64,000 bases of DNA from Paenarthrobacter ilicis. GTDB taxonomy: Bacteria; Actinomycetota; Actinomycetes; Actinomycetales; Micrococcaceae. A program made the translations under genes and the position numbers. The stretch is from the NCBI RefSeq assembly GCF_016907545.1, contig NZ_JAFBCD010000001.1, positions 1,240,001 to 1,304,000 on the forward strand, given 5' to 3'. Positions 9,761-18,413 of the stretch are shown piece after piece (the first letter of the stretch is position 1; the number at the start of each line of letters is the position of its first letter). The notes below the pieces were generated by a model. The model had not been told where the DNA came from and made no database searches. It saw only the letters and a list, made by a program, of their open reading frames with translations.

Positions 9761-10741
9761 ATGAGCGAAATTACCGCACACGGCGAGAAGAAACTGATTC
9801 TCGCCGCCGGAAGGGCGCATCCGGAGCTGGCGCAGGAAATCGCGAAGGAGCTGGAGACCGAACTCCTGCCCATCGACGCCTACGACTTCGCCAATGGGGA
9901 AATCTACGTCCGTTCGGCCGAGAGCGTCCGGGGCACTGATGCCTTTGTGATTCAGGCACACCCGGCGCCCCTGAACAACTGGCTCATGGAGCAGTTGATC
10001 ATGATCGATTCCCTCAAGCGCGCCTCTGCCAAGAGGATCACGGTTGTTTCCCCCTTCTACCCGTACTCCCGCCAGGACAAGAAGGGCCGCGGCCGCGAGC
10101 CGATTTCCGCCCGCCTGGTTGCGGATCTCTACAAGACCGCCGGTGCAGACCGCATCATGTCTGTTGACCTGCACACCTCGCAGATCCAGGGCTTCTTTGA
10201 CGGTCCCGTTGACCAGCTGATGGCCATCCCGTTGCTGGCTGACTACATCCGCACCAAGGTTGAGGCCGACAACATCACCGTTGTTTCGCCGGACACCGGC
10301 CGCGTCCGTGTTGCAGAGCAGTGGGCCGAACGTCTTGGTGGCGCTCCGCTGGCATTCGTCCACAAGAGCCGCGACCTGACAGTTCCCAACCAGGCCGTCT
10401 CCAAGACCGTTGTTGGCCAGGTTGAAGGACGCACCTGTGTGCTGATCGACGACATGATCGACACCGGTGGAACCATCTCCGGCGCTGTCCAGGTGTTGAA
10501 GAACGCCGGCGCAAAGGACGTCATCATCGCCTGCACCCACGCAGTGTTCTCGGATCCCGCCGCGCAGCGCCTGGCAGATTCAGGTGCCCGCGAAGTGGTG
10601 GTCACCAACACGCTGCCGATCCCGGCTGAGAAGCGCTTCCCGTCACTGACAGTGTTGTCGATCGCGCCGCTGATCGCGCGCGCCATCCGTGAAGTGTTCG
10701 ACGACGGTTCGGTCACCAGCCTGTTCGACGGCAAGGCCTGA
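9761..10741 (+). CDS. prs: Ribose-phosphate pyrophosphokinase (PRPP synthetase)
   Basis: Prs makes 5-phosphoribosyl-1-pyrophosphate from ribose-5-phosphate and ATP, feeding purine, pyrimidine, His, Trp and NAD synthesis. Signatures are the Mg/ATP-site segment SVDLHTSQIQGFF, the flexible-loop region SRQDKKGRGREPIS and the PRPP-binding loop LIDDMIDTGGTISGA. Length is 326 aa, normal for class I enzymes. It follows glmU by 2 nt and is closed by a strong intrinsic terminator. Confidence 0.97.
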   Translation: MSEITAHGEKKLILAAGRAHPELAQEIAKELETELLPIDAYDFANGEIYVRSAESVRGTDAFVIQAHPAPLNNWLMEQLIMIDSLKRASAKRITVVSPFYPYSRQDKKGRGREPISARLVADLYKTAGADRIMSVDLHTSQIQGFFDGPVDQLMAIPLLADYIRTKVEADNITVVSPDTGRVRVAEQWAERLGGAPLAFVHKSRDLTVPNQAVSKTVVGQVEGRTCVLIDDMIDTGGTISGAVQVLKNAGAKDVIIACTHAVFSDPAAQRLADSGAREVVVTNTLPIPAEKRFPSLTVLSIAPLIARAIREVFDDGSVTSLFDGKA

Positions 10742-10758
10742 TACCAAAACCTGACGAC

Positions 10759-10801
10759 ACGGGCCATCCACCGCCCCCGGGCGCGTGGATGGCCCGTTTT
10801 T
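10759..10801 (+). terminator. Intrinsic terminator of glmU-prs
   Basis: A 13-bp perfect stem, ACGGGCCATCCAC (10759-10771) with GTGGATGGCCCGT (10785-10797), has a 13-nt GC-rich loop and is followed by TTTTT. It starts 18 nt after the prs stop codon. Confidence 0.92.
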
Positions 10802-11056
10802 CATGGCCGTTTTCAGGAACGGGCCCGTTGGCTGCTAGAATTTCCGGGATACCTTGGCGAGGGAGAGCACATCCGGACCGCACATGCGGAACGGGTTGCG
10901 GGTCTCCGTTATCGACTGGGTCTGCATCTCCTTCGAGTACGGTGTGATGGCTGTTGTCAGCCTGTGAACGCCGGGCGTAGAAGGTCTCCAGACCTCCGCC
11001 CTTGCTGATAGACCAGTCCGGATCCCATCGGACGCCACAGTAATCAAGGAGTACAC
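10802..11056 (+). promoter_or_regulatory. Promoter and leader region of rplY
   Basis: This stretch lies between the prs terminator and rplY and contains no convincing gene. A TAGAAT hexamer at about 10836 is a possible -10 element, with no good -35 partner. If it is used, the rplY mRNA would have a leader of about 215 nt. A small GACCGCACATGCGG hairpin is present. AAGGAG at 11045-11050 is the rplY ribosome-binding site. Confidence 0.4.
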
Positions 11057-11635
11057 ATGTCTGAGCAGAAGCTCACCGCAGAACTGCGCACCGAATTCGG
11101 CAAGGGTTTCGCCCGCCGTGCACGTATGGCCGGCCAGATCCCGGCTGTCATCTACGGCCACGGCGCCGAGCCCCTCCACATCAACCTGCCGGGTAAGGCC
11201 ACCACGCTGGCCGTCCGCGTTTCCAACGCCCTCCTGGCAATCGACGTCGACGGCGAGCAGCACCTCACGCTCGTCAAGGACATCCAGCGCGATCCCGTAA
11301 AGCAGATCATCGAGCACGTTGACCTCCAGACGGTCCGCGCCGGCGAGAAGATCACCGTTGACGTTGCCATCCACGTGACCGGTGAAGTTGCTCCGGGTGC
11401 CGTTTCCGCGCTTGAGGCCACCACGGTGTCCCTCGAAGTTGAAGCCACGCACGTTCCCACCTCGGTGGAGGTCGACATCGAAGGCCGCAAGGCCGGCGAG
11501 AACGTTCTGGCTTCCGACCTGGTTCTGCCCAAGGGTTCCGCTCTGCTGACCGACGCCGAGACCCTGGTTGTCCGCGTTGCTGAAGAAGCAGCTGCAGAAG
11601 AGGAAGAGTCCTCCGAAGAAGCTGCTGCAGAGTAG
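11057..11635 (+). CDS. rplY: 50S ribosomal protein L25/general stress protein Ctc
   Basis: L25 of the TL5/Ctc type binds 5S rRNA. The first about 95 residues form the L25 5S-binding domain (KLTAELRTEFGKGFARRARM, then VIYGHGAEPLH and VKDIQRDPVK). The following beta-domain (about 96-175) is characteristic of the long Ctc form, and the tail is Glu/Ala-rich. Length is 192 aa. The ATG at 11057 follows AAGGAG at the proper distance. An intrinsic terminator follows, then pth, the usual actinobacterial pairing. Confidence 0.95.
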   Translation: MSEQKLTAELRTEFGKGFARRARMAGQIPAVIYGHGAEPLHINLPGKATTLAVRVSNALLAIDVDGEQHLTLVKDIQRDPVKQIIEHVDLQTVRAGEKITVDVAIHVTGEVAPGAVSALEATTVSLEVEATHVPTSVEVDIEGRKAGENVLASDLVLPKGSALLTDAETLVVRVAEEAAAEEEESSEEAAAE

Positions 11636-11664
11636 TCTCTGACTGCTTGAGGCTCCAGCCTTCA

Positions 11665-11700
11665 AGTGGCCGGGTCCCCGCGGGATCCGGCCACTTTTTT
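11665..11700 (+). terminator. Intrinsic terminator of rplY
   Basis: A 13-bp stem (AGTGGCCGGGTCC at 11665-11677 with GGATCCGGCCACT at 11683-11695, one G-U pair) has a short CCGCG loop and is followed by TTTTT. It begins 30 nt after the rplY stop. Confidence 0.92.
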
Positions 11701-11743
11701 GCCCTGCTCCACCCTTATCCTCCCGCTTCCTTAGGATGTGACC

Positions 11744-12328
11744 ATGACTGATACCTGGCTGATTGTTGGCTTGGGCAACCCCGGCAGCGAGTACAGCAAC
11801 AACCGTCATAACGTGGGCCAGATGGTATTGGATGAGCTCGCTTCCCGTGTGGGCGGGAAGTTCAAGGCCCATAAGTCGCGTGCCCAGGTAGTAGAGGGAC
11901 GCATGGGCATTGGCGGACCCAGGGTGGTCCTGGCCAAGCCCATGACGTACATGAACGTCTCCGGCGGGCCCGTGGGAGCACTCTGCAAGTTTTTCGATAT
12001 CGCCGCTGACCACGTGATCGCAGTGCATGACGAAATCGACATCCCTTTTAACACAGTTAAGCTAAAACTTGGTGGCGGCGAAGGTGGGCACAACGGACTG
12101 CGCGATATTTCCAAGGCCCTGGCCACCAAGGATTACTTGCGCGTGCGGGTAGGTGTGGGGCGGCCACCCGGACGGATGGAAACTGCCGACTTTGTCCTCC
12201 GGGACTTCGCCACAGCCGAGAAAAAAGAGCTCCCATTCCTTGTGGACGAAGCCGCCGACGCGGTGGAATTGCTCATGAGCCAAGGCCTGCTTGCAGCGCA
12301 GCAGAAACACCACCCGGCGAAGGCTTGA
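11744..12328 (+). CDS. pth: Peptidyl-tRNA hydrolase
   Basis: Pth releases tRNA from peptidyl-tRNAs that drop off ribosomes; it is essential in most bacteria. Family motifs are VGLGNPGSEYSNNRHNVG (with the catalytic His), KPMTYMNVSGG and HDEIDIP (catalytic-site Asp), followed by GGGEGGHNGLR. Two starts are possible: GTG at 11738 and ATG at 11744. I prefer the ATG because AGGA at 11733-11736 sits 7 nt before it; the product is then 194 aa. In M. tuberculosis the conserved block continues towards mfd, but here about 14 kb of other genes follow. Confidence 0.95.
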   Translation: MTDTWLIVGLGNPGSEYSNNRHNVGQMVLDELASRVGGKFKAHKSRAQVVEGRMGIGGPRVVLAKPMTYMNVSGGPVGALCKFFDIAADHVIAVHDEIDIPFNTVKLKLGGGEGGHNGLRDISKALATKDYLRVRVGVGRPPGRMETADFVLRDFATAEKKELPFLVDEAADAVELLMSQGLLAAQQKHHPAKA

Positions 12329-12470
12329 GCCTATCTTGAGGAAAGCCTGATTAAAGCCTGACGCGTCCAGGTGACCCCAGACCTACTAACTGTCTCCGCC
12401 CGACGGTAATGTGCAGGAATACGCAGGAACGTTGCGGGAGACCGCCGCGGTTGTGTACCTAAGGATGCGA

Positions 12471-15236
12471 ATGTCGGCGGAGTTGCTCAACGGAGGTGGG
12501 GGAGGCGCAGCGAGGGCTGCGGCTCCCGATCTTGTGGGCGGAGCTGCCACTGACCGGCAGACCTGGTCGCTGCTGGCCCGCAGCCAGGACGTATCCAAAG
12601 CGGGCAAGCTGCTCGATTCCCCGGGATCCTTTGGCGTGGTCCTTACAGGGGAACGGGGGATCGGTAAATCCGGTGTGGCCCGCGCCGTTGTCTCCTCCTT
12701 GGGTCCCAAGGTCCATAGCCTCCAGCTGCGCAATACGGTGGCAGGCGCAAAGACGCCGTACGGCTGCCTGGGCTTCCTCCTGGCGCGCTTACCCTCCGAG
12801 GCTGTCAGCTCACCCACCGGCATCCTGCACGCCATCACCAAGATGATCAGGACCGAGGCCGCGGGCCGGGAGACTGTCTTCATTGTGGACAACGCCGGCG
12901 GCATGGACCCCATGAGCACCGGTGTGCTGTTGAACCTTATGGCAACAGGCACCGCCAAAGTCATCGCGACCGTCCAGCATGCCAGTGATCTCCCTGCCGA
13001 CTTCCACCGGCTGGTCCTTGAAGGGCAGCTCGGAGAGGTCCAACTCAATTCCCTCAACAGGGACCAGACCAAACAGGTTCTTGGTTCGGTGCTGGGCCAC
13101 TACGTGTCTTCCACCCTGGTGGCTTCCCTGCACTCAGCGGTTGGCGGCAATCCGATGCTGCTGCATGCCTTGTTGGAGGAGCAGAGGCATGCAGGCAATC
13201 TTGTCCTCAACGATTCCGTGTGGACGCTCCGGGACCGGATTTCGCTGGAAGGCGCCACGGTAGTGGAGGACTTCGTGCGCTCCAGGTTGGCGCGTGAACC
13301 GCAGGACAGCAGGACCGTCGTCGAGATCCTGGCCTGTGCCGGTCGGGCGACGCTGCTGGACTTGGCGGCGCTGGTGGGAACGGATGTACTGGTGGAAATG
13401 GAAGAGCGTGGACTGCTGACGGTGGACCGCGGTGAAGACCATTGGGTAGCGCTCCGCGACCCCTACGTTGGGCAGGTTGTCCGGAGCTGGCTCAACACCC
13501 GCCGCATGAGGGAACTGCGGCTCATGCTGCACGGCCCTAAAGAGCCCGAGCTCGAGGGCCTGGCGCCGGAGGATCTCTTGAGCTACGCCGCATGGATCCA
13601 TTCCTCCGAAGATGAGCCCACGCCATCACCGGCCCTTGCCCTGGCCGCGGGAAGGGCCGCCCTGGATGATTACGATCCCAACTTTGCCATTCAATGCACA
13701 CAGTCCCTGGACCAGAAGGACAGCCAGTGGGTGTCCGGACAAAGCCTGAAGGCTGCTGCGTACCTGATGCTGGACCTGCCGTTGCACGCTGCCCAGGCTT
13801 TGGACGAGGTGGACGACTCCCTGATAGCAGGCCTGGATCCCCTGGAGTTCGCTCAATTCACGGCTGCCAAGTGCCAGGCGATGATCTGGATTGATGGCCG
13901 TTCCGGACTGGTCCCGGGGGTTATAGCCGACGCCGAGGCAACGCTGCAGGCTTTGGCCGGAGCCCAGCCGGCCGGAGCCCAGCCGGCTGGAGCCCACCCC
14001 GCCGGAGTCCTGACGAGGGCGTTCAACCGGCTGAAGTTGTGCAGCTATGACTACCGCAGTTTCATGGGCGAGTACGCGGACGTCATTGATGAGCTTGAAG
14101 AAGAGTGGGCCAAGGACCCGGTTGAAGACCGGGACCATTGGTTGCGGGCGTCGTTCTTCCTCATCGAGGCCCGCTGTATGACAGGGCGCGAGCTTGATGC
14201 CTTGGACTTGGTCCACACGGTGTCCCGGCTGGTGGGTGAGGACGGCCGATCCGCCCAATTGCAGGAGTCTTTTGCCCGGCACGCTTTCCTGGCACTGCTG
14301 CTGGCCGGCCGGTGGCGGCAGTGCATTGAGCTCATCCGCAGGACCCCGCCGCGGTCTTCGCGGTTGCAGTACCGCGGGGCCCTCACTGAACTGGGCATGG
14401 GCCTGGCGTTCGTCTATGCCGGCAAACCTGCCAGCGCCGTGGAACCACTGCGGTCCGCGGTGGCCCAACTGGAGTTGCGGCCCGCCATGAACATGAACAA
14501 GGTTGGTTACGCCGCCACGGCGTTTGCCTATGCACAGTTGGGTAACGCCGTGGAAGCGGGCAGGTACCTGGATCTTTACAGGACCAGCCGTGGCGCAGGC
14601 ACATACTTTTCCGAGTACGTCAGCGAGTTCTGCGCCGAGATGGCAGGCCGCTGGATGGGGGACCGGGACGTCAAGCAGCGGCTCATGGCCCGGGTCCGCA
14701 ACGACATTGAAAACCAGCGGTACACCACGGCAGGCATCTGTCTTTTTGGTGCCACGGTGGAAGGCACGGATGAGGAGTACCGGCTCCTCGAGGAGATCGC
14801 ATCCCACCGCCAAGGACCCCTGGCCAGGATCTCCGGAGACCTGGCCCGCGGTGCACGCAACAAGAGTTCCAGGAACATGTTGGACGCTGCCGATGCCGCC
14901 GCAGACCTGGAACTGCTGGTGGTGGAGGCGCGCTGCGTAGCCATGGCGCTGGATTTTGCGAGGGACGCCGGAGAAGCTACAGCGGCCCGCACTGCACAGC
15001 TGAGGTTGGAACGCCTGGAGCATTCAGTTCCGGCATTGCCCATCCAGCCCCGCAGCGACGCGCCGGTCCTCACGGAACGTGAGCGGCAGATTGCTAAACT
15101 CGCGGGAAAGGGTGTCAGCAATCGCGAAATCGCGATGGATATTGGGGTGTCTGTGCGAACTGTCGAAGGCCATCTGTACCAGGTGTTCACCAAGTTGGGT
15201 GTATCGTCTCGAGGCGAGCTCAATGGGCTGCTGTGA
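12471..15236 (+). CDS. LuxR-family regulator with N-terminal STAND-type ATPase (LAL-like), copy 1
   Basis: Large ATP-binding regulators of the LuxR/LAL (MalT-like) group couple an NTPase switch to a C-terminal LuxR DNA-binding domain. Here the Walker A motif is GERGIGKS (about residues 60-67), a Walker B-like strand is VFIVDNAG (about 140), a long helical, TPR-like middle spans about 380-840, and the LuxR helix-turn-helix is the last 65 residues (LTERERQIAKLAG, VSNREIAMDIGVSVRTVEGH). The Walker B segment ends DNAGG rather than the usual D-D/E, so hydrolysis may be weak. I start at ATG 12471, 6 nt after AAGG; GTG 12411 and ATG 12465 are alternatives. Ligand and targets are unknown. It is followed 35 nt later by a paralogue. 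Confidence 0.82.
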   Translation: MSAELLNGGGGGAARAAAPDLVGGAATDRQTWSLLARSQDVSKAGKLLDSPGSFGVVLTGERGIGKSGVARAVVSSLGPKVHSLQLRNTVAGAKTPYGCLGFLLARLPSEAVSSPTGILHAITKMIRTEAAGRETVFIVDNAGGMDPMSTGVLLNLMATGTAKVIATVQHASDLPADFHRLVLEGQLGEVQLNSLNRDQTKQVLGSVLGHYVSSTLVASLHSAVGGNPMLLHALLEEQRHAGNLVLNDSVWTLRDRISLEGATVVEDFVRSRLAREPQDSRTVVEILACAGRATLLDLAALVGTDVLVEMEERGLLTVDRGEDHWVALRDPYVGQVVRSWLNTRRMRELRLMLHGPKEPELEGLAPEDLLSYAAWIHSSEDEPTPSPALALAAGRAALDDYDPNFAIQCTQSLDQKDSQWVSGQSLKAAAYLMLDLPLHAAQALDEVDDSLIAGLDPLEFAQFTAAKCQAMIWIDGRSGLVPGVIADAEATLQALAGAQPAGAQPAGAHPAGVLTRAFNRLKLCSYDYRSFMGEYADVIDELEEEWAKDPVEDRDHWLRASFFLIEARCMTGRELDALDLVHTVSRLVGEDGRSAQLQESFARHAFLALLLAGRWRQCIELIRRTPPRSSRLQYRGALTELGMGLAFVYAGKPASAVEPLRSAVAQLELRPAMNMNKVGYAATAFAYAQLGNAVEAGRYLDLYRTSRGAGTYFSEYVSEFCAEMAGRWMGDRDVKQRLMARVRNDIENQRYTTAGICLFGATVEGTDEEYRLLEEIASHRQGPLARISGDLARGARNKSSRNMLDAADAAADLELLVVEARCVAMALDFARDAGEATAARTAQLRLERLEHSVPALPIQPRSDAPVLTERERQIAKLAGKGVSNREIAMDIGVSVRTVEGHLYQVFTKLGVSSRGELNGLL
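13955..14009 (+). repeat. In-frame 15-bp tandem repeat inside luxR-like copy 1
   Basis: About 3.5 units of a 15-bp repeat (CCGGAGCCCAGCCGG-like) encode alternating Ala-Gly-Ala-Gln-Pro blocks, ending as AGAHPAG. It lies in the middle helical region and probably forms a linker. Such repeats vary in copy number by slippage without changing frame. Confidence 0.85.
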
Positions 15237-15271
15237 CGCCTCCCTCCTGAAACCTGTCCCTCCAGCTCCGG

Positions 15272-17941
15272 ATGCCCATGCAAGCTGAGTTCCTGGTTGG
15301 CCGTGACACCGAGATGGAGTTGGCCACCAAAATACTGCGTCAGGACGGAACCGGGGCAGTACTGATCGTGGCGGATCCCGGCATGGGCAAGACTGCACTG
15401 GCCGCAGGGATCGCTGCAGACCTGGGCAAGGACATGGTGGTCCTGCAGGTTCACGGCAGCCCCTCACTCTCAACCGTGCCCTACGGTGTCCTGACCCCTT
15501 ACCTGTTGGACCTGCCGGTGGAGCAAGCTACCTCGCCGGTGGCCATCCTCCGTGAATTCTGGTCGCAGTTTGAAAAGCGCAGGGCCGGGAATGGCGCACG
15601 CCTGCTCCTGGTGGTCGATGATGCCCACCTCGTGGATGAGGGCAGCACACAGATCATGGCCGAGCTGGTCACTGCGGGATGGGCGCGCCTGGTTGCCACT
15701 AGCAAGCCCCGGCCCGGCCTCCCGCCGGCGTTGCTGCAGCTCTGGTACGACGGACTGGCTGAGCGGCTGGAACTGCACCCGCTGGAGAAGGACACAGTAG
15801 GCGAGTTCGCGGAAAAGGCACTGGGTGGTCCGGTCATGGCCACGGTCACCGATGTTCTGCACGTGGCTACCGAAGGCAACCCGTTGCTGCTCCGTACCCT
15901 CGTGGACGACGCCACAGCGGACGGCAGCCTGGTGCGCAGGAACGGTACCTGGTTGCTGACCCGCCCACTTCCGGCAGGAGGCGATGGACTCGCCGACGTC
16001 ATGAGGAACAGGATTCTCCGGGCAGGCGACGCCGAGCGTGAAGCCATGCAAGTGGTTGCCCTGGCCGAACCGATTCCCGCTGCCGTGCTGGATAACCACG
16101 TTGGCCGGGACGCCGTAAGGGTCCTGATGGACAGTGGCATGGTGGTGTCAACAGACGGCCCCGGCAGTCCCGTGAAGATGCGGCACGCCGTGTACGGCGA
16201 GGCCCTCCGCCACTTGATCTCACCCGCGCGAAGTCTTCAGGTCCGGCAGCGTTTGGAGCCCCGGCTTGCCGTTGATCCGTCCACGCCGGAGGGTTTCCTG
16301 CGGATGGTGGAGTGGGCCCTCGACTGCGGAGACGACGTCGACGATGAGCGGCTGCTGCAGGCAGCCTTCCTGGCCATCAAGCAGCACCGCTTTGCCTTGG
16401 CGCTGGCGGCGGCACGCAAGGTCCGCTCCGATGGACTGCGCTCGCGGGCACGCATGGTGACGGCCATGGTTCACTTCAACGACGGCGACTTCCAGGGTGC
16501 CGCACGCCTGCTGGAAGACGGAGCCGGGTTCCTCGACGCCGACCCATCCGGGCCGTTGGGAGCAGGGTTGCTGTGGGCTGAAGCAAGGACCAGGGCGGGA
16601 GAACCGTCTGCCGGCATCCTGGCCCAGGCCGAAGCCGCCGCAAGGGTGGCCGCCGCGGAAGTGCAGGATGGCGATCCGTTGGCAGGACGCATCCAGAGGA
16701 CCCTCAGGGCGTTGACACTGACGCAGCTGGCACGGAACGGAAAGTACAGCGAGCTGGCTCCGGAGCTGGACAGCTTCATGGCCGATGTGGACGCTGCCGG
16801 GCCGGAGGCGATCGTGGAGCGGATCGTTGCACTGGCAACGCGCTGCGAGCTGCTGACGGCGGACGGTGTGGCCGCGCAGGCCATGCAGGCAGGCCGCGAA
16901 GCCCTGCTGCTGGTGGAACAACACGGCGGCGACCTCCTCCATATCCCGCACATCGTGGCCCTTCGCTACGTCTTGGCGGCCCTGGGGGCTGGTGACTGGG
17001 AATCTGCTGATGCCGTCCTTGACCTTTTCGCAGACGGCTCGGCCGCGGGACCTGTGGTCTTCGGTGGTGGAGTCCATGTTCTCAAGGGGCTGTCCTCGCT
17101 GCGGCAAGGCAGGCTGGAGCAGGCCACCGCCCAGCTGATGCCCGCGGTGGAGGCCCTGCAGGTAGCGGACCCGCTGGGCCTGGGCGCCCTGGGCAACGCC
17201 CTGGCCTTCTACGCTGTGGCAAGATCGGGCGACTCAGCTGCTGTTGCCAGGCTGGCACCGCACCCTGCCCAGGACGGCAATGGAGCTGGCAACTACGCGG
17301 ATGCACTTGCACGGCTCTACGTGCTTGCCGGCCAGGAGGTGCTGGAGCCGGGCAAAGGATTGGCTGCCCTGCAGCAGCTGCCGGAATCAGGGGGCCTGTA
17401 TCAACGGCCGGGAGTCCTGCTGCAAAACCTGGTGCTCCGCGCCGAGCTGGGGGATCCACTGGCTTCCACAGGGATCAGTGGCACTGCAGCAGGAATGGAA
17501 GGCAACTGGGCGGCCGCATGGAGATCACTGGCGGCAGCCCACCTCGGTGGCGATGGCCAGGGCCTGGTGAACGCTGGAAACTTCCTGGCGGCCGCAGGAA
17601 TGCCGGGACCCGCAGCGGCTGCTTTTGACGAAGCTGCCGTCACGTTCGACGCCCAAGGAAAACGTCCGGAAGCCCGCCAAGCAGCAGCCCTCCGTGATGT
17701 CAGCGAAGCCAACCTCGGTGATGCCTCAGCCCGTGACCCCCAGGTTGAAGCCGGCCGGGCAGTGCCTTTGACACGGCGGGAACGGGACATCGTGGCATTG
17801 GCCGTCTCCGGCCTGACGGACCGTCAGATTGCCGAAAACCTGATGGTTTCGGTGCGCACTGTGGAAGGGCATCTCTACCGCAGCTACGCGAAATTGGGCA
17901 TCCGCCGCCGCGAAGACCTTGGAAATGCCATAGGTCCCTGA
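15272..17941 (+). CDS. LuxR-family regulator with N-terminal STAND-type ATPase (LAL-like), copy 2
   Basis: This is a second member of the same architecture (889 aa). Walker A is ADPGMGKTAL at about residues 34-43, Walker B LLLVVDDAHLVDE at about 110-122 has the classic D-D pair, and the C-terminal LuxR domain occupies about 833-889 (LTRRERDIVALAV, LTDRQIAENLMVSVRTVEGH). The middle is Ala/Leu-rich and helical with TPR-like periodicity. The ATG at 15272 is the first in frame; ATG 15278 is equally possible. The two regulators share orientation and a 35-nt gap, so they are probably cotranscribed. Both recognition helices end SVRTVEGHLY, so they may recognise similar DNA. No sensed ligand can be inferred. 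Confidence 0.85.
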   Translation: MPMQAEFLVGRDTEMELATKILRQDGTGAVLIVADPGMGKTALAAGIAADLGKDMVVLQVHGSPSLSTVPYGVLTPYLLDLPVEQATSPVAILREFWSQFEKRRAGNGARLLLVVDDAHLVDEGSTQIMAELVTAGWARLVATSKPRPGLPPALLQLWYDGLAERLELHPLEKDTVGEFAEKALGGPVMATVTDVLHVATEGNPLLLRTLVDDATADGSLVRRNGTWLLTRPLPAGGDGLADVMRNRILRAGDAEREAMQVVALAEPIPAAVLDNHVGRDAVRVLMDSGMVVSTDGPGSPVKMRHAVYGEALRHLISPARSLQVRQRLEPRLAVDPSTPEGFLRMVEWALDCGDDVDDERLLQAAFLAIKQHRFALALAAARKVRSDGLRSRARMVTAMVHFNDGDFQGAARLLEDGAGFLDADPSGPLGAGLLWAEARTRAGEPSAGILAQAEAAARVAAAEVQDGDPLAGRIQRTLRALTLTQLARNGKYSELAPELDSFMADVDAAGPEAIVERIVALATRCELLTADGVAAQAMQAGREALLLVEQHGGDLLHIPHIVALRYVLAALGAGDWESADAVLDLFADGSAAGPVVFGGGVHVLKGLSSLRQGRLEQATAQLMPAVEALQVADPLGLGALGNALAFYAVARSGDSAAVARLAPHPAQDGNGAGNYADALARLYVLAGQEVLEPGKGLAALQQLPESGGLYQRPGVLLQNLVLRAELGDPLASTGISGTAAGMEGNWAAAWRSLAAAHLGGDGQGLVNAGNFLAAAGMPGPAAAAFDEAAVTFDAQGKRPEARQAAALRDVSEANLGDASARDPQVEAGRAVPLTRRERDIVALAVSGLTDRQIAENLMVSVRTVEGHLYRSYAKLGIRRREDLGNAIGP

Positions 17942-18413
17942 CCAGGCACCCGGGTACTCGGTTTTCGGGATTCCACGCTACTTGGCGCGGGATCCCGCGG
18001 TATTTAACCACTTGGTGGAGTAATACTCGGAACGGGTTTGGCGAAACCAAGTAGTGTCCCGCGCCGGGACTGAGTACACCACAGTACCGCCCGGCGAAAA
18101 GGCCCCAAGTATTCGAGTACCAACTACTGATGTACGGCCTCTTGAACCCCGGCACTATTGATCTTGGAATAACGGTTCAGCCCCAAGCATCACCGGGATT
18201 CCAAGTCGCATCATCCGCATCGGTGGTCTCTCAAAGCCGATGCACCGGCTACCGCAAGGTAGTCCGGCCCTGGACGAAGCCGGCGGCGACAGAGTCTTCT
18301 GAGACCGAGACTCTCCCCCCAGCCGCCGCCGGCTTCTAGGCCAGGGACCCCGCGAAACCGCGGACCTCAAACATTCCCTCCCGGACCCGGGGACTGCTGC
18401 TGATGGAGTGCGC
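17942..18413 (+). promoter_or_regulatory. Motif-rich 472-bp region between luxR-like copy 2 and the third ATPase
   Basis: No gene is supported here. The left half contains recurring CCAAGTA/TACTTGG elements: CTACTTGGCGCGGGA (17978-17992), ACCACTTGGTGG (18008-18019), CCAAGTAGTGTCCCGCGC (18047-18064), CCAAGTATTCGAGTAC (18105-18120) and CCAACTACT (18120-18128). CGCGGGA also recurs inverted. These look like clustered binding sites, possibly for the adjacent LuxR proteins; that is inference. The right half folds into at least two hairpins, GCATCGG/CCGATGC (18217-18243) and the large one annotated separately. Confidence 0.45.
18268..18346 (+). other. Long composite hairpin upstream of third ATPase gene
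   Basis: A 13-bp perfect stem GAAGCCGGCGGCG (18276-18288) / CGCCGCCGGCTTC (18324-18336) encloses an inner stem AGAGTCT (18291-18297) / AGACTCT (18308-18314). An outer 6-bp pair CCCTGG / CCAGGG extends it. No T-run follows, so it is not a standard terminator. It ends 67 nt before the next start codon and could be an RNA leader element or a transcript barrier after the LuxR pair. Confidence 0.6.
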
